Of a DNA stretch of 64,000 nt, positions 7,186 to 15,251 are shown piece by piece. Every line of letters starts with the position of its first letter. Position 1 is the stretch's first letter. This stretch comes from Marinomonas pollencensis (lineage in GTDB: Bacteria; Pseudomonadota; Gammaproteobacteria; Pseudomonadales; Marinomonadaceae): NCBI RefSeq assembly GCF_003387375.1, contig NZ_QUNG01000001.1:124001-188000 (forward strand). Reading direction: 5' to 3'. A program made the translations under genes and the position numbers. The notes under the pieces were generated by a model, which had not been told where the DNA came from, did no database searches, and was given only the letters and a program-made list of their open reading frames with translations.

Positions 7186-7277
7186 CAAGCCAATTCAGCA
7201 GGACAAAAAACAGCTGGCTGTGCTCGTTCCTTGCTATTATAGCCTGCCATTTTTAGCCGCTTAGCAAAGCGTTAAAC
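7180..7277 (+). other. attC site closing the array
   Basis: R'' GCATAAC (7180-7186) overlaps the TIR gene's stop codon, and R' GTTAAAC is at 7271-7277. The interior, with GCAGG at 7197-7201 and CCTGC at 7245-7249 as inverted repeats around CAGCTGGCTG, has the look of roughly 100-bp attC sites of marine gammaproteobacteria. L-box pairing is weaker than at 5901. Confidence 0.7.
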
Positions 7278-7337
7278 ATGTCTGTCCTAGTTAATGACCC
7301 CGATAAAAAAACATAAGCTCTCACGAATAACACCAGA

Positions 7338-7377
7338 GCGATTCTTCGCGCCTGCGCGGGAGCGAAGGCGTTATGAA
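7338..7377 (+). repeat. Palindromic element, copy 1
   Basis: This copy begins GAGCGATTCTTCGCGCC and has a CTTCGC/GCGAAG stem (7346-7351 and 7364-7369) around a GC-rich core. It matches the copy at 7640-7678 at about 32 of 39 positions. It is REP-like in form; no transposase is near. Confidence 0.5.
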
Positions 7378-7560
7378 AGAGATCACCTCTGACCAAGTTC
7401 AAGCCCAAGAGCATAACCCCCTCCAACTCCCCCTTGAAGAAAAGGGGGAGAGCTAAGAGCAAGCCCTGCCCTGCTGCTGATAACTATGCCTGTCCTACTA
7501 AGTACTGGTCCTGATAACTACTGCTAACTACTAACCTCCGCCACGACTGGGATTTAAACA

Positions 7561-7614
7561 TGCCTGTCCTAATAACTGTGCCTGTCCTGATAACTGTGCC
7601 TGTCCTAGTAAAAG
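7561..7614 (+). repeat. Three tandem 18-bp units containing TGCCTGTCCT
   Basis: Units begin at 7561, 7579 and 7597; the first two read TGCCTGTCCTxATAACTG and the third is altered after the 10-mer. Further single copies are at 7487 and 7708. The units have no spacers and are not a CRISPR. Confidence 0.7.
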
Positions 7615-7639
7615 ACTAAGGGGGGCATGGGTTATGCCT

Positions 7640-7678
7640 GAGCGATCCTCTGCGCTTGCGCGGGAGCGAAGGTGTAAC
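7640..7678 (+). repeat. Palindromic element, copy 2
   Basis: GAGCGATCCTCTGCGC begins this second copy of the element at 7338. The GCGCGGGAGCGAAGG half is identical in both copies, while the left arm has diverged. Confidence 0.5.
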
Positions 7679-7776
7679 ACATGGGCGCCTTTTTGAACGC
7701 GCGCGCGTGCCTGTCCTGCTAAGTACTGCTTGCTTAATGCCGGGTGAGCTCGCTGAAGATAAAAGCCGTTGACCTC

Positions 7777-7825
7777 TTGACGAATCAAGTAATCGGCATT
7801 AAATTAACTATACCGTTTAGTTAAT
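7777..7825 (+). promoter_or_regulatory. Candidate promoter and operator for trpBA
   Basis: TTGACG (7777-7782) and TTAAAT (7799-7804) are spaced 16 bp apart as a modest sigma-70-type promoter. The perfect inverted repeat ATTAACTA-N7-TAGTTAAT (7803-7825) would cover the start of transcription, a usual place for a repressor site. The arms recall, but do not match, the TrpR operator. The regulator is unknown. Confidence 0.4.
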
Positions 7826-7846
7826 AAATGACAGGAGTACACCACA

Positions 7847-9097
7847 ATGCAGAGCGAGAACGGTTTCTACGGGGAATACGGCGGTAGCTACATTCCAGAG
7901 ATTCTTCATGCTAGTCAGCAGCAAATACTAAAAGCCTATGAAGATGCTAAAAATGACCCAGAGTTTCTCGCTGAGCTGCACAAACAATGGCAACAATACT
8001 CTGGCCGACCAACGCCACTGACCTACTGTGCTAACCTCACAGAGCACTTTGGTGGTGCGCAAATTTATCTTAAGCGTGAAGACCTTAACCACAGTGGTGC
8101 CCATAAAATGAACAATGTGATTGGCCAAGGTTTATTGGTCAAACGTATGGGTAAAAAACGGGTTATTGCCGAAACGGGTGCAGGACAACATGGGATTGCA
8201 ACTGCGCTTGTGGCGGCGCGTTTAGGCCTTGAATGCACCATATACATGGGCGCGAAAGACGTAGAGCGCCAGTACCCAAATGTGTTCTGGATGCGTCAAC
8301 TTGGCGCCACCGTTGTGCCTGTTGAAACTGGCTCACAAACCCTTCGGGATGCTCTGGATGAAGCCCTTCGCGACTGGTCATCAAGCCATGAAGAAAGCCA
8401 TTACCTAATCGGTACTGCCTGTGGTTGTGCGCCCTTCCCTGAAATGGTGGCCTTCTTTCAGTCCGTGATTGGTGACGAAGTGCGCGAACAAAGCATCAAC
8501 CAATTTGGTCAATTTCCAGATCGCTTGTACGCCTGTGTGGGTGGTGGCTCTAACGCCTGTGGTTTATTTCTGCCTTTCCTCGAAGACGAGAAGGTTGCTA
8601 TGGTGGGTGTAGAAGCAGGTGGCCGCGGTATTAAACTGGGCGACCATTCCGTTCGCTTGTCCCATGACCTTGGCTCCAAGGGCATAGCCCAAGGCTTTGC
8701 CACCAAATTTATCCAAGACGATGCAGGGCAATTACAAGACACCCACTCCATTGCGGCTGGATTAGATTACGTGGGGGTATCCCCTATTATTGCGCATCTT
8801 GCGGACACTGGACGGATTGAAATGACCTACGCCATGGATGATGACGTGGTGGAAGCTTGTACTTTATTGCTCAAAAAAGAAGGTATTATTCCTGCCCTTG
8901 AGTCGTCTCATGCATTAGCGGGCGCCTTTAAAGATGCGCCAAACCTGCCGAAAGACAGCCATATAGTAATCAATCTATCAGGACGAGGTGACAAGGACAT
9001 ATTCAATGTAGCAAAAGCCGTTGAAGATGAAACCTTCCCACAATTCTTAAGTAGCTATCTTGCCACTTACCACGCGGATATGGAGAAAAAAGCATGA
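7847..9097 (+). CDS. trpB: Tryptophan synthase beta chain, divergent form
   Basis: TrpB joins indole and serine to give tryptophan using PLP. Lys87 in HSGAHKMNN is the PLP lysine, Glu109 (AETGAGQHG) the catalytic acid and GGGSNA (232-237) the phosphate loop. Two normally constant stretches are changed: the usual GPHPFP reads GCAPFP (near 193-198) and the usual GPEHAYL reads SPIIAHL (near 320). Length (416) is normal. ACAGGAG at 7831-7837 supports this start. It overlaps trpA by 4 bp. No other trp genes are nearby, so it may be a second or specialised synthase. Confidence 0.9.
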   Translation: MQSENGFYGEYGGSYIPEILHASQQQILKAYEDAKNDPEFLAELHKQWQQYSGRPTPLTYCANLTEHFGGAQIYLKREDLNHSGAHKMNNVIGQGLLVKRMGKKRVIAETGAGQHGIATALVAARLGLECTIYMGAKDVERQYPNVFWMRQLGATVVPVETGSQTLRDALDEALRDWSSSHEESHYLIGTACGCAPFPEMVAFFQSVIGDEVREQSINQFGQFPDRLYACVGGGSNACGLFLPFLEDEKVAMVGVEAGGRGIKLGDHSVRLSHDLGSKGIAQGFATKFIQDDAGQLQDTHSIAAGLDYVGVSPIIAHLADTGRIEMTYAMDDDVVEACTLLLKKEGIIPALESSHALAGAFKDAPNLPKDSHIVINLSGRGDKDIFNVAKAVEDETFPQFLSSYLATYHADMEKKA

Positions 9098-9885
9098 GCC
9101 AACTTGCCGAATTTATCCAAGATAAACGCCAAGCAAAACCTATTTTGTCCATGACTCACGTGGTCTATGGCTACCCAACACGCCAACAAAGTTTGGCTTG
9201 GATCAGCCGCTTATTATCTGAAGGGGTGGACTTTGTAGAAGTCCAATTCCCATTTTCTGATCCGGTGGCCGATGGCCCCAGCATTGTCGCTGCTTGTCAC
9301 AAAGCATTAGAACAAGATCTTAACGTAGAAGACTTTTTAACCGACATGGGAGTACTCACCCGGGACTTCCCAAATAGCCGTATCGTCTTAATGAGCTACT
9401 TAAACCCCATGTATCGCTATGGTTTGGATAAGCTTGCCAAACGTGCTGCTGAAATCAATATGCCGGGATTGATCATTCCAGATTTACCGATTGAACTGTC
9501 AGCAGATTACATCACCGCTTGTGAAGCCAATCACATTGATCCGATCTGGTTAGTCACACCGGTGACGCCCAAAACGCGGCTCGAAATGCTGGCAAGCAAA
9601 GCCTCCGGGTTCTTGTACTGTGTGGCACGTTCTGGGGTGACTGGCCATTCAAACCACGAAGGCAAAGGCTCAACCAACTCTGTGGATGACTACCTAGCCC
9701 AGATCAAAGCCCATGCAAATGCCCCAATCGGAGTGGGGTTTGGCTTGCGAGAACGTCGCCAAATCGAAGCTTTAATAGGCAAAGCAGACATTGCCATTTT
9801 AGGCTCAGCCCTTCTAGATGCCTACAACCAAGGGGGTGAAGAAGCAGGGCTTAAACTACTGCGTTCCCTGTTCCCTACCCAGTAG
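9094..9885 (+). CDS. trpA: Tryptophan synthase alpha chain, divergent form
   Basis: TrpA cleaves indole-3-glycerol phosphate to indole, passed through a tunnel to TrpB. The TIM-barrel catalytic residues Glu49 (VEVQFPFSDP) and Asp60 (ADGP) are present at the same numbering as in the Salmonella enzyme, and the phosphate site GVTG is kept. The N-terminal segment and several loops differ from common TrpA. Its ATG overlaps the trpB stop, so the two are translated together as a complex. Confidence 0.9.
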   Translation: MSQLAEFIQDKRQAKPILSMTHVVYGYPTRQQSLAWISRLLSEGVDFVEVQFPFSDPVADGPSIVAACHKALEQDLNVEDFLTDMGVLTRDFPNSRIVLMSYLNPMYRYGLDKLAKRAAEINMPGLIIPDLPIELSADYITACEANHIDPIWLVTPVTPKTRLEMLASKASGFLYCVARSGVTGHSNHEGKGSTNSVDDYLAQIKAHANAPIGVGFGLRERRQIEALIGKADIAILGSALLDAYNQGGEEAGLKLLRSLFPTQ

Positions 9886-9909
9886 CGATATTGCCCAATA
9901 TGCCGAGCC

Positions 9910-9952
9910 AAAACGACAAAGCCGCTGTACTAAACATACAACGGCTTTGCTG
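9910..9952 (-). terminator. Terminator between trpA and the phn operon
   Basis: CAAAGCCG (9917-9924) pairs with CGGCTTTG (9942-9949). On the minus strand the stem is followed by TCGTTTT, so it suits the end of phnE; it may also slow transcripts from trpA. Confidence 0.6.
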
Positions 9953-9983
9953 ATTGTCAGGCTCTGTCTGCTGTCTAAAATAA

Positions 9984-10805
9984 TCAGATAAGCAGCTCAC
10001 GCACTTTCGCAGATAAGAACTCAGACACCACTACGGTGGCTAGAATGACCAGAATAATCAGAGTCACTTGTGGCCAAGCTAACACGTTGAGCGATGAGGA
10101 TAAAAACAAACCTATGCCCCCAGCGCCCACCAAGCCTAAGATGGTCGATTCCCTGATGTTAATGTCCCAGCGGAAAATAGTGATACCTAAAAAAGCCGGC
10201 AATATCTGTGGAATAATGGCGTAATTGATCGTTTGAAAACGCGATGCACCGGTGGATTCAATCGCCTCCACACTGGTGCCATTCACTTCTTCGATGCTTT
10301 CATAAAGCAGTTTCGCCACAAAGCCAATCGATCTCAAACCAATCGCAATCACACCCGCAAGAATCCCAGGACCTAAGATAGTCACTAGTAGCAGCGCCCA
10401 GATCAGCGAGTTAATTGAGCGTGATGAAGCAATGATCAAGAGCGCAATAGGACGCACAAACACAACCGAAGGGGTGGTATTTCGAGCCGCTAAAAAGGCC
10501 ACTGGAAACGCTAGAATCACACCAAGCAAGGTGCCCAAAGTGGCAATATTCAAGGTATCCCACAAGGCTTTATAAAGCAGATGAATGTATGACCATTCTG
10601 GTGGAAACATTCGGTCAATCAAATCCGCCGCTTGCACTGGCGCATCGAGGACAAAGAACCAAATAGTGTCTTCGGTCATTTCCATCCAGCAGTATATCGT
10701 TAACAGGGTAATGGCAAACCAGCCACCCCAGACCATCCATGCTTTGCGTTTAGTACGGCCATGCCATACTAATTTTTGTTCTAACTCACCCATTTTCTTA
10801 TCCAT
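9984..10805 (-). CDS. phnE: Phosphonate-type ABC transporter permease (second PhnE)
   Basis: This 273-residue inner-membrane permease has about six hydrophobic helices and the BPD permease coupling segment around INYAIIPQILPAFLG (190-205). It is the last gene of a phnD-phnC-phnE-phnE unit and overlaps the preceding permease by 25 bp. Two PhnE-type permeases probably form a heterodimer. The sequence alone does not tell phosphonate from phosphite or related phosphorus compounds. Confidence 0.88.
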   Translation of the reverse strand: MDKKMGELEQKLVWHGRTKRKAWMVWGGWFAITLLTIYCWMEMTEDTIWFFVLDAPVQAADLIDRMFPPEWSYIHLLYKALWDTLNIATLGTLLGVILAFPVAFLAARNTTPSVVFVRPIALLIIASSRSINSLIWALLLVTILGPGILAGVIAIGLRSIGFVAKLLYESIEEVNGTSVEAIESTGASRFQTINYAIIPQILPAFLGITIFRWDINIRESTILGLVGAGGIGLFLSSSLNVLAWPQVTLIILVILATVVVSEFLSAKVRELLI

Positions 10806-11569
10806 CCAGAAAAGTATTCACACGCCAACACAATAAGAATAATCAAAATGAGAATGGCGCCAGCGGAGTCGTATTCATAACGGTCAATCGAGGTGTTTAA
10901 GGTGGCGCCAATACCACCAGCACCAACAATACCGATCACCGCTGATTCACGAAAGTTGATATCAAAACGGTAGAAAGACAGGCCTATCATCCGCGGCATG
11001 ACCTGCGGCCAGATTGCTATGTGCACTCTTTGCAACCAGGAGGCACCGGTCGAGGAAATGGCTTCCAACTGCTTATTGTCGATTTCTTCAATTTCTTCCG
11101 CGAGCAACTTACCCAAAAAGCCAATCGTCGCGTAAGTCAGGGTTAAAAACCCAGCAAAAGCGCCAAAGCCGAACAAAGCCACTAAGAAAATCGCCACGAT
11201 CACTTCTTGCATAGAACGAGAAACCGCAATAAATGAGCGACAAAACAGATAAATCGGTTTCGGTGAAATATTACGAGCAGCCCCCATACCAAAGGGTATC
11301 GACAATAATATGCCGACCACAGTGGAGGTAACCGTCATGGTCAGACTTTCCAGAATGCCAGAGTAGATATCCGCAGCACGACGGGAAAAGTTAGGGTTAA
11401 CAAACCCTTCCATAAACCGCATACCACGCTCTAGGCCTTCATAAGCGCGCTGCCAATTGACTTCAACGCTACTGATCCCTATAACCAAATAAAGCGCAAA
11501 AACAATCCAAAGGGCGATTCGCCAACGCTTATCTGGCACCAGATAATGAGGTCGCTGCCAAGTGCGCAT
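10781..11569 (-). CDS. phnE: Phosphonate-type ABC transporter permease (first PhnE)
   Basis: This 262-residue membrane protein has the EAISSTGASWLQRVHIAIWPQV coupling loop region (residues about 170-190) typical of PhnE permeases. It resembles the following permease, from which it probably arose by duplication. Its start overlaps the phnC stop by one base (TAATG). Confidence 0.88.
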   Translation of the reverse strand: MRTWQRPHYLVPDKRWRIALWIVFALYLVIGISSVEVNWQRAYEGLERGMRFMEGFVNPNFSRRAADIYSGILESLTMTVTSTVVGILLSIPFGMGAARNISPKPIYLFCRSFIAVSRSMQEVIVAIFLVALFGFGAFAGFLTLTYATIGFLGKLLAEEIEEIDNKQLEAISSTGASWLQRVHIAIWPQVMPRMIGLSFYRFDINFRESAVIGIVGAGGIGATLNTSIDRYEYDSAGAILILIILIVLACEYFSGWIRKWVS

Positions 11570-12360
11570 TACGCCGCCTCCCCATTTTCGAGGTCATCTT
11601 CGTCCGGCTTAACCGACGTCCAATCTTCATCACCATAAATGCGCGTTAACACGTCTTCCGTCAAGGCTTCCGGCTTACCATCAAACACAATCTCGCCACC
11701 TTGCAGACCAATAATACGGTCAACAAACTGCATAGCGAGGGGCACATCGTGAATATTGATAATGGCAGATAGGGATTTTTCACGACAAATAGACTGTATT
11801 AAACGCATGATCTGACGTGACGTCTTCGGGTCCAAACTGGCCGTCGGCTCATCCACTAACAATAAACGCGGGTCTTGCGCCAAGGCTCTGGCGATACCAA
11901 CACGTTGACGTTGACCACCAGAGAGTTCATCAGCGCGCTTATTAGCATGATCAATCAAGCCCACACGCTCTAAATATTCAAACGCATTGTCGATATCTTG
12001 CTCTGGATAGCGCCGTAAAAATGAGCGCCAGAATGGCAAATAACCAAGCCGACCAGACAGCACATTTTCCATCACACTTAAGCGTTCCACCAAAGCGTAT
12101 TCTTGGAAAATCATACCAATATGACGGCGTTGCTCGCGAATTTTCCCCGCAGACAAACTACTCAGATTCACATCGTCTAGCTGAATATTGCCATCAGTCG
12201 GGTCGATTAAGCGGTTTACACAACGGATTAAGGAAGATTTACCGGCCCCACTGGGGCCGATAAGTCCAACAATCTCTCCATCAGGGACCTCAAAACTGAT
12301 GTCTTTCAACACCCAAGGTCCGGTTTTATAGCGTTTCTTTAAATGTTCAATTTTAAGCAC
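11569..12360 (-). CDS. phnC: Phosphonate-type ABC transporter ATPase
   Basis: PhnC powers import by the two permeases. Walker A GPSGAGKS is at 35-42, the signature [15 protein letters not shown] near 145-160 and Walker [14 protein letters not shown] just after it. Length 263 is normal. It sits between phnD and phnE as in known phn and ptx transporters. Confidence 0.93.
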   Translation of the reverse strand: MLKIEHLKKRYKTGPWVLKDISFEVPDGEIVGLIGPSGAGKSSLIRCVNRLIDPTDGNIQLDDVNLSSLSAGKIREQRRHIGMIFQEYALVERLSVMENVLSGRLGYLPFWRSFLRRYPEQDIDNAFEYLERVGLIDHANKRADELSGGQRQRVGIARALAQDPRLLLVDEPTASLDPKTSRQIMRLIQSICREKSLSAIINIHDVPLAMQFVDRIIGLQGGEIVFDGKPEALTEDVLTRIYGDEDWTSVKPDEDDLENGEAA

Positions 12361-12369
12361 AGAAAATCC

Positions 12370-13311
12370 CTATCGGCAGCTATAAGAAACGCCATTCGCT
12401 TCGTCTATTTTACGGATAACACTCCACTCTTTCTTGAAGGTAATCGGTACAAATTTGTCTTCTTTAGCAAACTCTTTCTTCAGCGGGCTACCTTCCCACT
12501 TATAAGTGAAAAAGGCCTCTTTGATTTTTGCTTGTAGCTCAGGGGTTAAGTTATACGCCACGCCATAACTGGTGGTAGGGAAAGTTTGTGACTTGTAAAT
12601 GGATTTGATTTGGTCGGCCTTAACCACACCACGCTCTTCCATACGGTGTAACACTGAGTTTGCCACCGCGGCAGCTGGGTAATCTTTGTTCGCCACACCT
12701 AAAATAGAGTTATCGTGCTTACCTGAGAACATCGGTTCAAAGTCACGATCAGGAATCAGATCAAAATCTGCTTTAAGAATCGCTGAAGGGGCTTTAAAAC
12801 CTGAGTTAGAGGTTTGTGAAGTAAAGGCTAATTTTTTACCTTTAATATCTTCTGGGGTGTTAATACCAGAACCTGGGTAAGTGATGATTTCCATCTCATA
12901 GCCGTAAGAGCCATCTTTTGCCGCCATCATAGTAAATGGACGATAACCCGCACAGGCGACTGCCAATGGGTTGGAACCGGTATTAAAACCAGCAATATGA
13001 AGGCGACCGGCACGCATTGCCTCGATTTGTGCCGCATTAGATTGCACTGGGAAGAACTTAACTTTTTTACCTGTGACTTTTTCCATATGAGCCAAAAAGT
13101 CAGACCATACACCCGCATAAACCGCCGGATCTTCCACTGGCGTATAGGCGAAAATCAGTGTGCTAGGGTCCAATAACTTAGATTTATCTGTTGGTACATC
13201 GGCAATCAAGTCATTGTCTTTATCAACATAACGGCTGTCTAAAGTGAAGGCAGCATGGGCAGAACTAGCAGACAAAATCGAAGCGACAAGCAAAGAGTAC
13301 ATAGGTTTCAT
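12370..13311 (-). CDS. phnD: Phosphonate-type substrate-binding protein
   Basis: The 313-residue protein begins with a Sec signal peptide (cut after SSAHA, about residue 20) and should act in the periplasm. It has the PhnD-family fold features, including TSNSGFKAPSAIL (165-180) and the AAAVANSVL region. It is the first gene of the transporter operon. No C-P lyase, PhnX or PtxD gene is in the window, so the fate of the substrate is not shown. Confidence 0.9.
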   Translation of the reverse strand: MKPMYSLLVASILSASSAHAAFTLDSRYVDKDNDLIADVPTDKSKLLDPSTLIFAYTPVEDPAVYAGVWSDFLAHMEKVTGKKVKFFPVQSNAAQIEAMRAGRLHIAGFNTGSNPLAVACAGYRPFTMMAAKDGSYGYEMEIITYPGSGINTPEDIKGKKLAFTSQTSNSGFKAPSAILKADFDLIPDRDFEPMFSGKHDNSILGVANKDYPAAAVANSVLHRMEERGVVKADQIKSIYKSQTFPTTSYGVAYNLTPELQAKIKEAFFTYKWEGSPLKKEFAKEDKFVPITFKKEWSVIRKIDEANGVSYSCR

Positions 13312-13438
13312 TTGGGCATCCCCTGAATAAGTTGTATCCAGACTCTACCCCTCTTATATGACACTTATGTTAAATATATACGCCAAAACACATATAGTTA
13401 TTTTGCTTACTCATGTCGGCGTCATACTTGAACCACAC

Positions 13439-13478
13439 TAAAAAGGCCGTTGCACGTATTATGCAACGACCTTTTTAG
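13439..13478 (-). terminator. Strong terminator downstream of the ArnT-like gene
   Basis: AAAAAGG-c-CGTTGCA pairs with TGCAACG-a-CCTTTTT (13440-13454 and 13462-13476), one mismatch, U-tract on both strands. Confidence 0.85.
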
Positions 13479-13544
13479 TAACACTATTTGCTTAGCCAAC
13501 GGCTTTTCGCTTGTAGATAGTCGGCCAATTACCGGCCTATGCCG

Positions 13545-15251
13545 TTACTGATACGTTCGCTTCATTGGCAAATGGTAACGCTTGATAGTTGCCGGCGCCT
13601 TACAACTTGCTGCCATGGCGTCTTTGCCTAATAGTATCCAATGGCGTCCATGAGCTTTGCCCAGCTGGGTCGCTTTGCTGGCATCAAAACACACCATGGA
13701 ACTATCCTGGATCGACAGGATAAAGCGGTTGGGCTTTTCGCGCATCCACAACCAAGCGTTTCTATCTTGCTCTTGGGTGGAGGTTAAATAGCTAAAATGC
13801 GTTAACGGAATGTCGCTGAAGAGTAAAAACTGCTCTTTAAAGCGTGTTAACCCTAACTCTCCCGCTGGCCCAATATCTTGCTGAGCCCTCTCCATGATGC
13901 CTTTTGCAGGGGTGCGAATAGGGTTTAACAAGGTGTAACCCCAAGTACTATAAATCACCCAAGTGATCGAGAAGACGGCCGCAAAGGCAAATAAGTCCAT
14001 CGATTTCCACTTCCAAACCAAGACACCTAACCATACAAAGCCGGTGACAAGGAACAACCAAGCAAATTTCGTGGTGTCATCGCCCAGCTCCTTGGCCACT
14101 ATATGAGAATGGCTAAAGCACAAGCCCGCAGCGACAAAAAACACTGAACCAAAGACAATAGCACCAGCAATCAGCACGCGCCGAAACCAAGGCTGGATTC
14201 CTACATGGCTAACATGAGCGCCCATTAGCAACGCCATCATAGGCAGCGCAGGCAAAACATACAGTCCACGTTTCCCAGGGCTGATACTAAAGAACACCAC
14301 CACCAACACAACCCAAGCAAGTAAACTGATCATCGCCGGCGAGACTTTTACATTACGCCAAAATGATTTACTGAATAAAAAAGCATATAGCGGGAACCAA
14401 AAAGCAGGAATTACACTGACCACAAAGTAATACCATGGCTTAATGTGCCCCCAAGAGTTAGCGTAGCGCTCGCCTGTTTGCTTAAACAAAATGTTATCTC
14501 GATAGGCCGAGAAATCAGGATTGCTACTGGTGTTCGCAATATAAAGCATGGGCAACAGCCAAGCGGCCAGTACCAACAACATGGCAATTGGGCCCAGCAA
14601 AAGTCGCCAGTTTACCTGCGCTTTGCTAAAGCGATGCTTTGCGCTGAAATGCAGTACCAGGACTGGCAACAAGAAAAACAACGGCAAGAAGCCAACGCCT
14701 TTGGTTATGATACCTAGGCCCATAAAAGCCCAACTGCTCAAATACCAAGCCATACTGGCTTTATAGAAAAAGTGCCGCAATAAACCATACATGGCCACTG
14801 TTATCCAGCAGGCTACCATGGCATCGATCTGAGCACTTTTGGCTTGATCAATAAACTGCGGTGCAATCAGTAAAAACAGCACAGCGTTACGTGCGGTTTT
14901 CACATTCCAAAGTTTTGCCGCAATATCATATACACAAAATACCGACAGCAAACTTGCCAATGCATTGGGAATCAAAAAAGTGGCAGATAAGTTGCCAGTC
15001 AGCCAGTAAAGCGCGGCGATAGACCACATGAAAACAGGCGGTTTATCTGGGTACAATTCCCCTCCCCGCATAGGAAAAAACCAATTACCTGAATTCACCA
15101 TTTCTTTCGCGACTTCCACAAAACGTGGCTCATCCGCAGGCCAAGGGTCACGTAAACCAACGCCTGCTAATATGACGACCGCGGTAATTAACAGAAGCAA
15201 CCAAAGTGTTTTAGCGTAATCGTCATTATTAAACATTTTCGGTATCGTCAT
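13545..15251 (-). CDS. ArnT-like glycosyltransferase (GT39/GT83 family)
   Basis: This 568-residue protein has about a dozen membrane segments and the family's periplasmic loop near the N-terminus (DPWPADEPRF, 34-43, where the Asp/Glu pair is catalytic in relatives), followed by YPDKPPVFMW (67-76). Such enzymes move a sugar from an undecaprenyl-phosphate carrier to lipid A or a protein. The upstream gene encodes the matching type of carrier-loading transferase, overlapping by 4 bp through the VTT protein. No L-Ara4N synthesis genes are present, so another sugar is likely. Confidence 0.85.
   Translation of the reverse strand: MTIPKMFNNDDYAKTLWLLLLITAVVILAGVGLRDPWPADEPRFVEVAKEMVNSGNWFFPMRGGELYPDKPPVFMWSIAALYWLTGNLSATFLIPNALASLLSVFCVYDIAAKLWNVKTARNAVLFLLIAPQFIDQAKSAQIDAMVACWITVAMYGLLRHFFYKASMAWYLSSWAFMGLGIITKGVGFLPLFFLLPVLVLHFSAKHRFSKAQVNWRLLLGPIAMLLVLAAWLLPMLYIANTSSNPDFSAYRDNILFKQTGERYANSWGHIKPWYYFVVSVIPAFWFPLYAFLFSKSFWRNVKVSPAMISLLAWVVLVVVFFSISPGKRGLYVLPALPMMALLMGAHVSHVGIQPWFRRVLIAGAIVFGSVFFVAAGLCFSHSHIVAKELGDDTTKFAWLFLVTGFVWLGVLVWKWKSMDLFAFAAVFSITWVIYSTWGYTLLNPIRTPAKGIMERAQQDIGPAGELGLTRFKEQFLLFSDIPLTHFSYLTSTQEQDRNAWLWMREKPNRFILSIQDSSMVCFDASKATQLGKAHGRHWILLGKDAMAASCKAPATIKRYHLPMKRTYQ

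Larger units (their letters stand above)
3413..7271 (+). mobile_element. Integron gene-cassette array without an integrase in view
   Basis: Several compact, AT-rich genes all lie on the + strand, separated by sites with attC features: an RYYYAAC-like core (GTATAAC, ATATAAC, CCTAAC, GCATAAC), an imperfect hairpin with extrahelical bases, and a GTTRRRY-like core (GTTATAC, GTTATAT, GTTAGGA, GTTATGC, GTTAAAC). In two cases the gene stop overlaps the first core, which is typical of cassettes. No intI gene is within the window, so this is either the distal part of a chromosomal integron or a cluster of attC sites lacking integrase. Suggested cassettes: 3413-5123 (three genes), 5124-6001 (Abi-like), 6002-6367 (small membrane protein), 6368-7271 (DUF1883-TIR). 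Confidence 0.8.
7278..7802. other. Gene-free, repeat-rich right flank of the array
   Basis: No supported gene. The segment contains five exact TGCCTGTCCT elements plus a variant, two copies of a palindromic 39-bp element, a CCCCCTCCAACTCCCCCTT pyrimidine block near 7420 with a following AAGGGGGAG complement, and a TTAATGCCG/CGGCATTAA inverted repeat (7734-7742 and 7794-7802). It looks like a graveyard of short mobile or REP-like elements. Confidence 0.6.

Noticed and set aside
7561-7614. 18-bp tandem repeats as a possible CRISPR
   Set aside because: The units have no spacers and the repeat core is only 10 bp.
7253-7788. Minus-strand open frames in the repeat-rich flank (7253-7462 and 7531-7788)
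   Set aside because: They are translations of short repeats (for example runs of GQAQLSGQAQL), with no ribosome site or family pattern.
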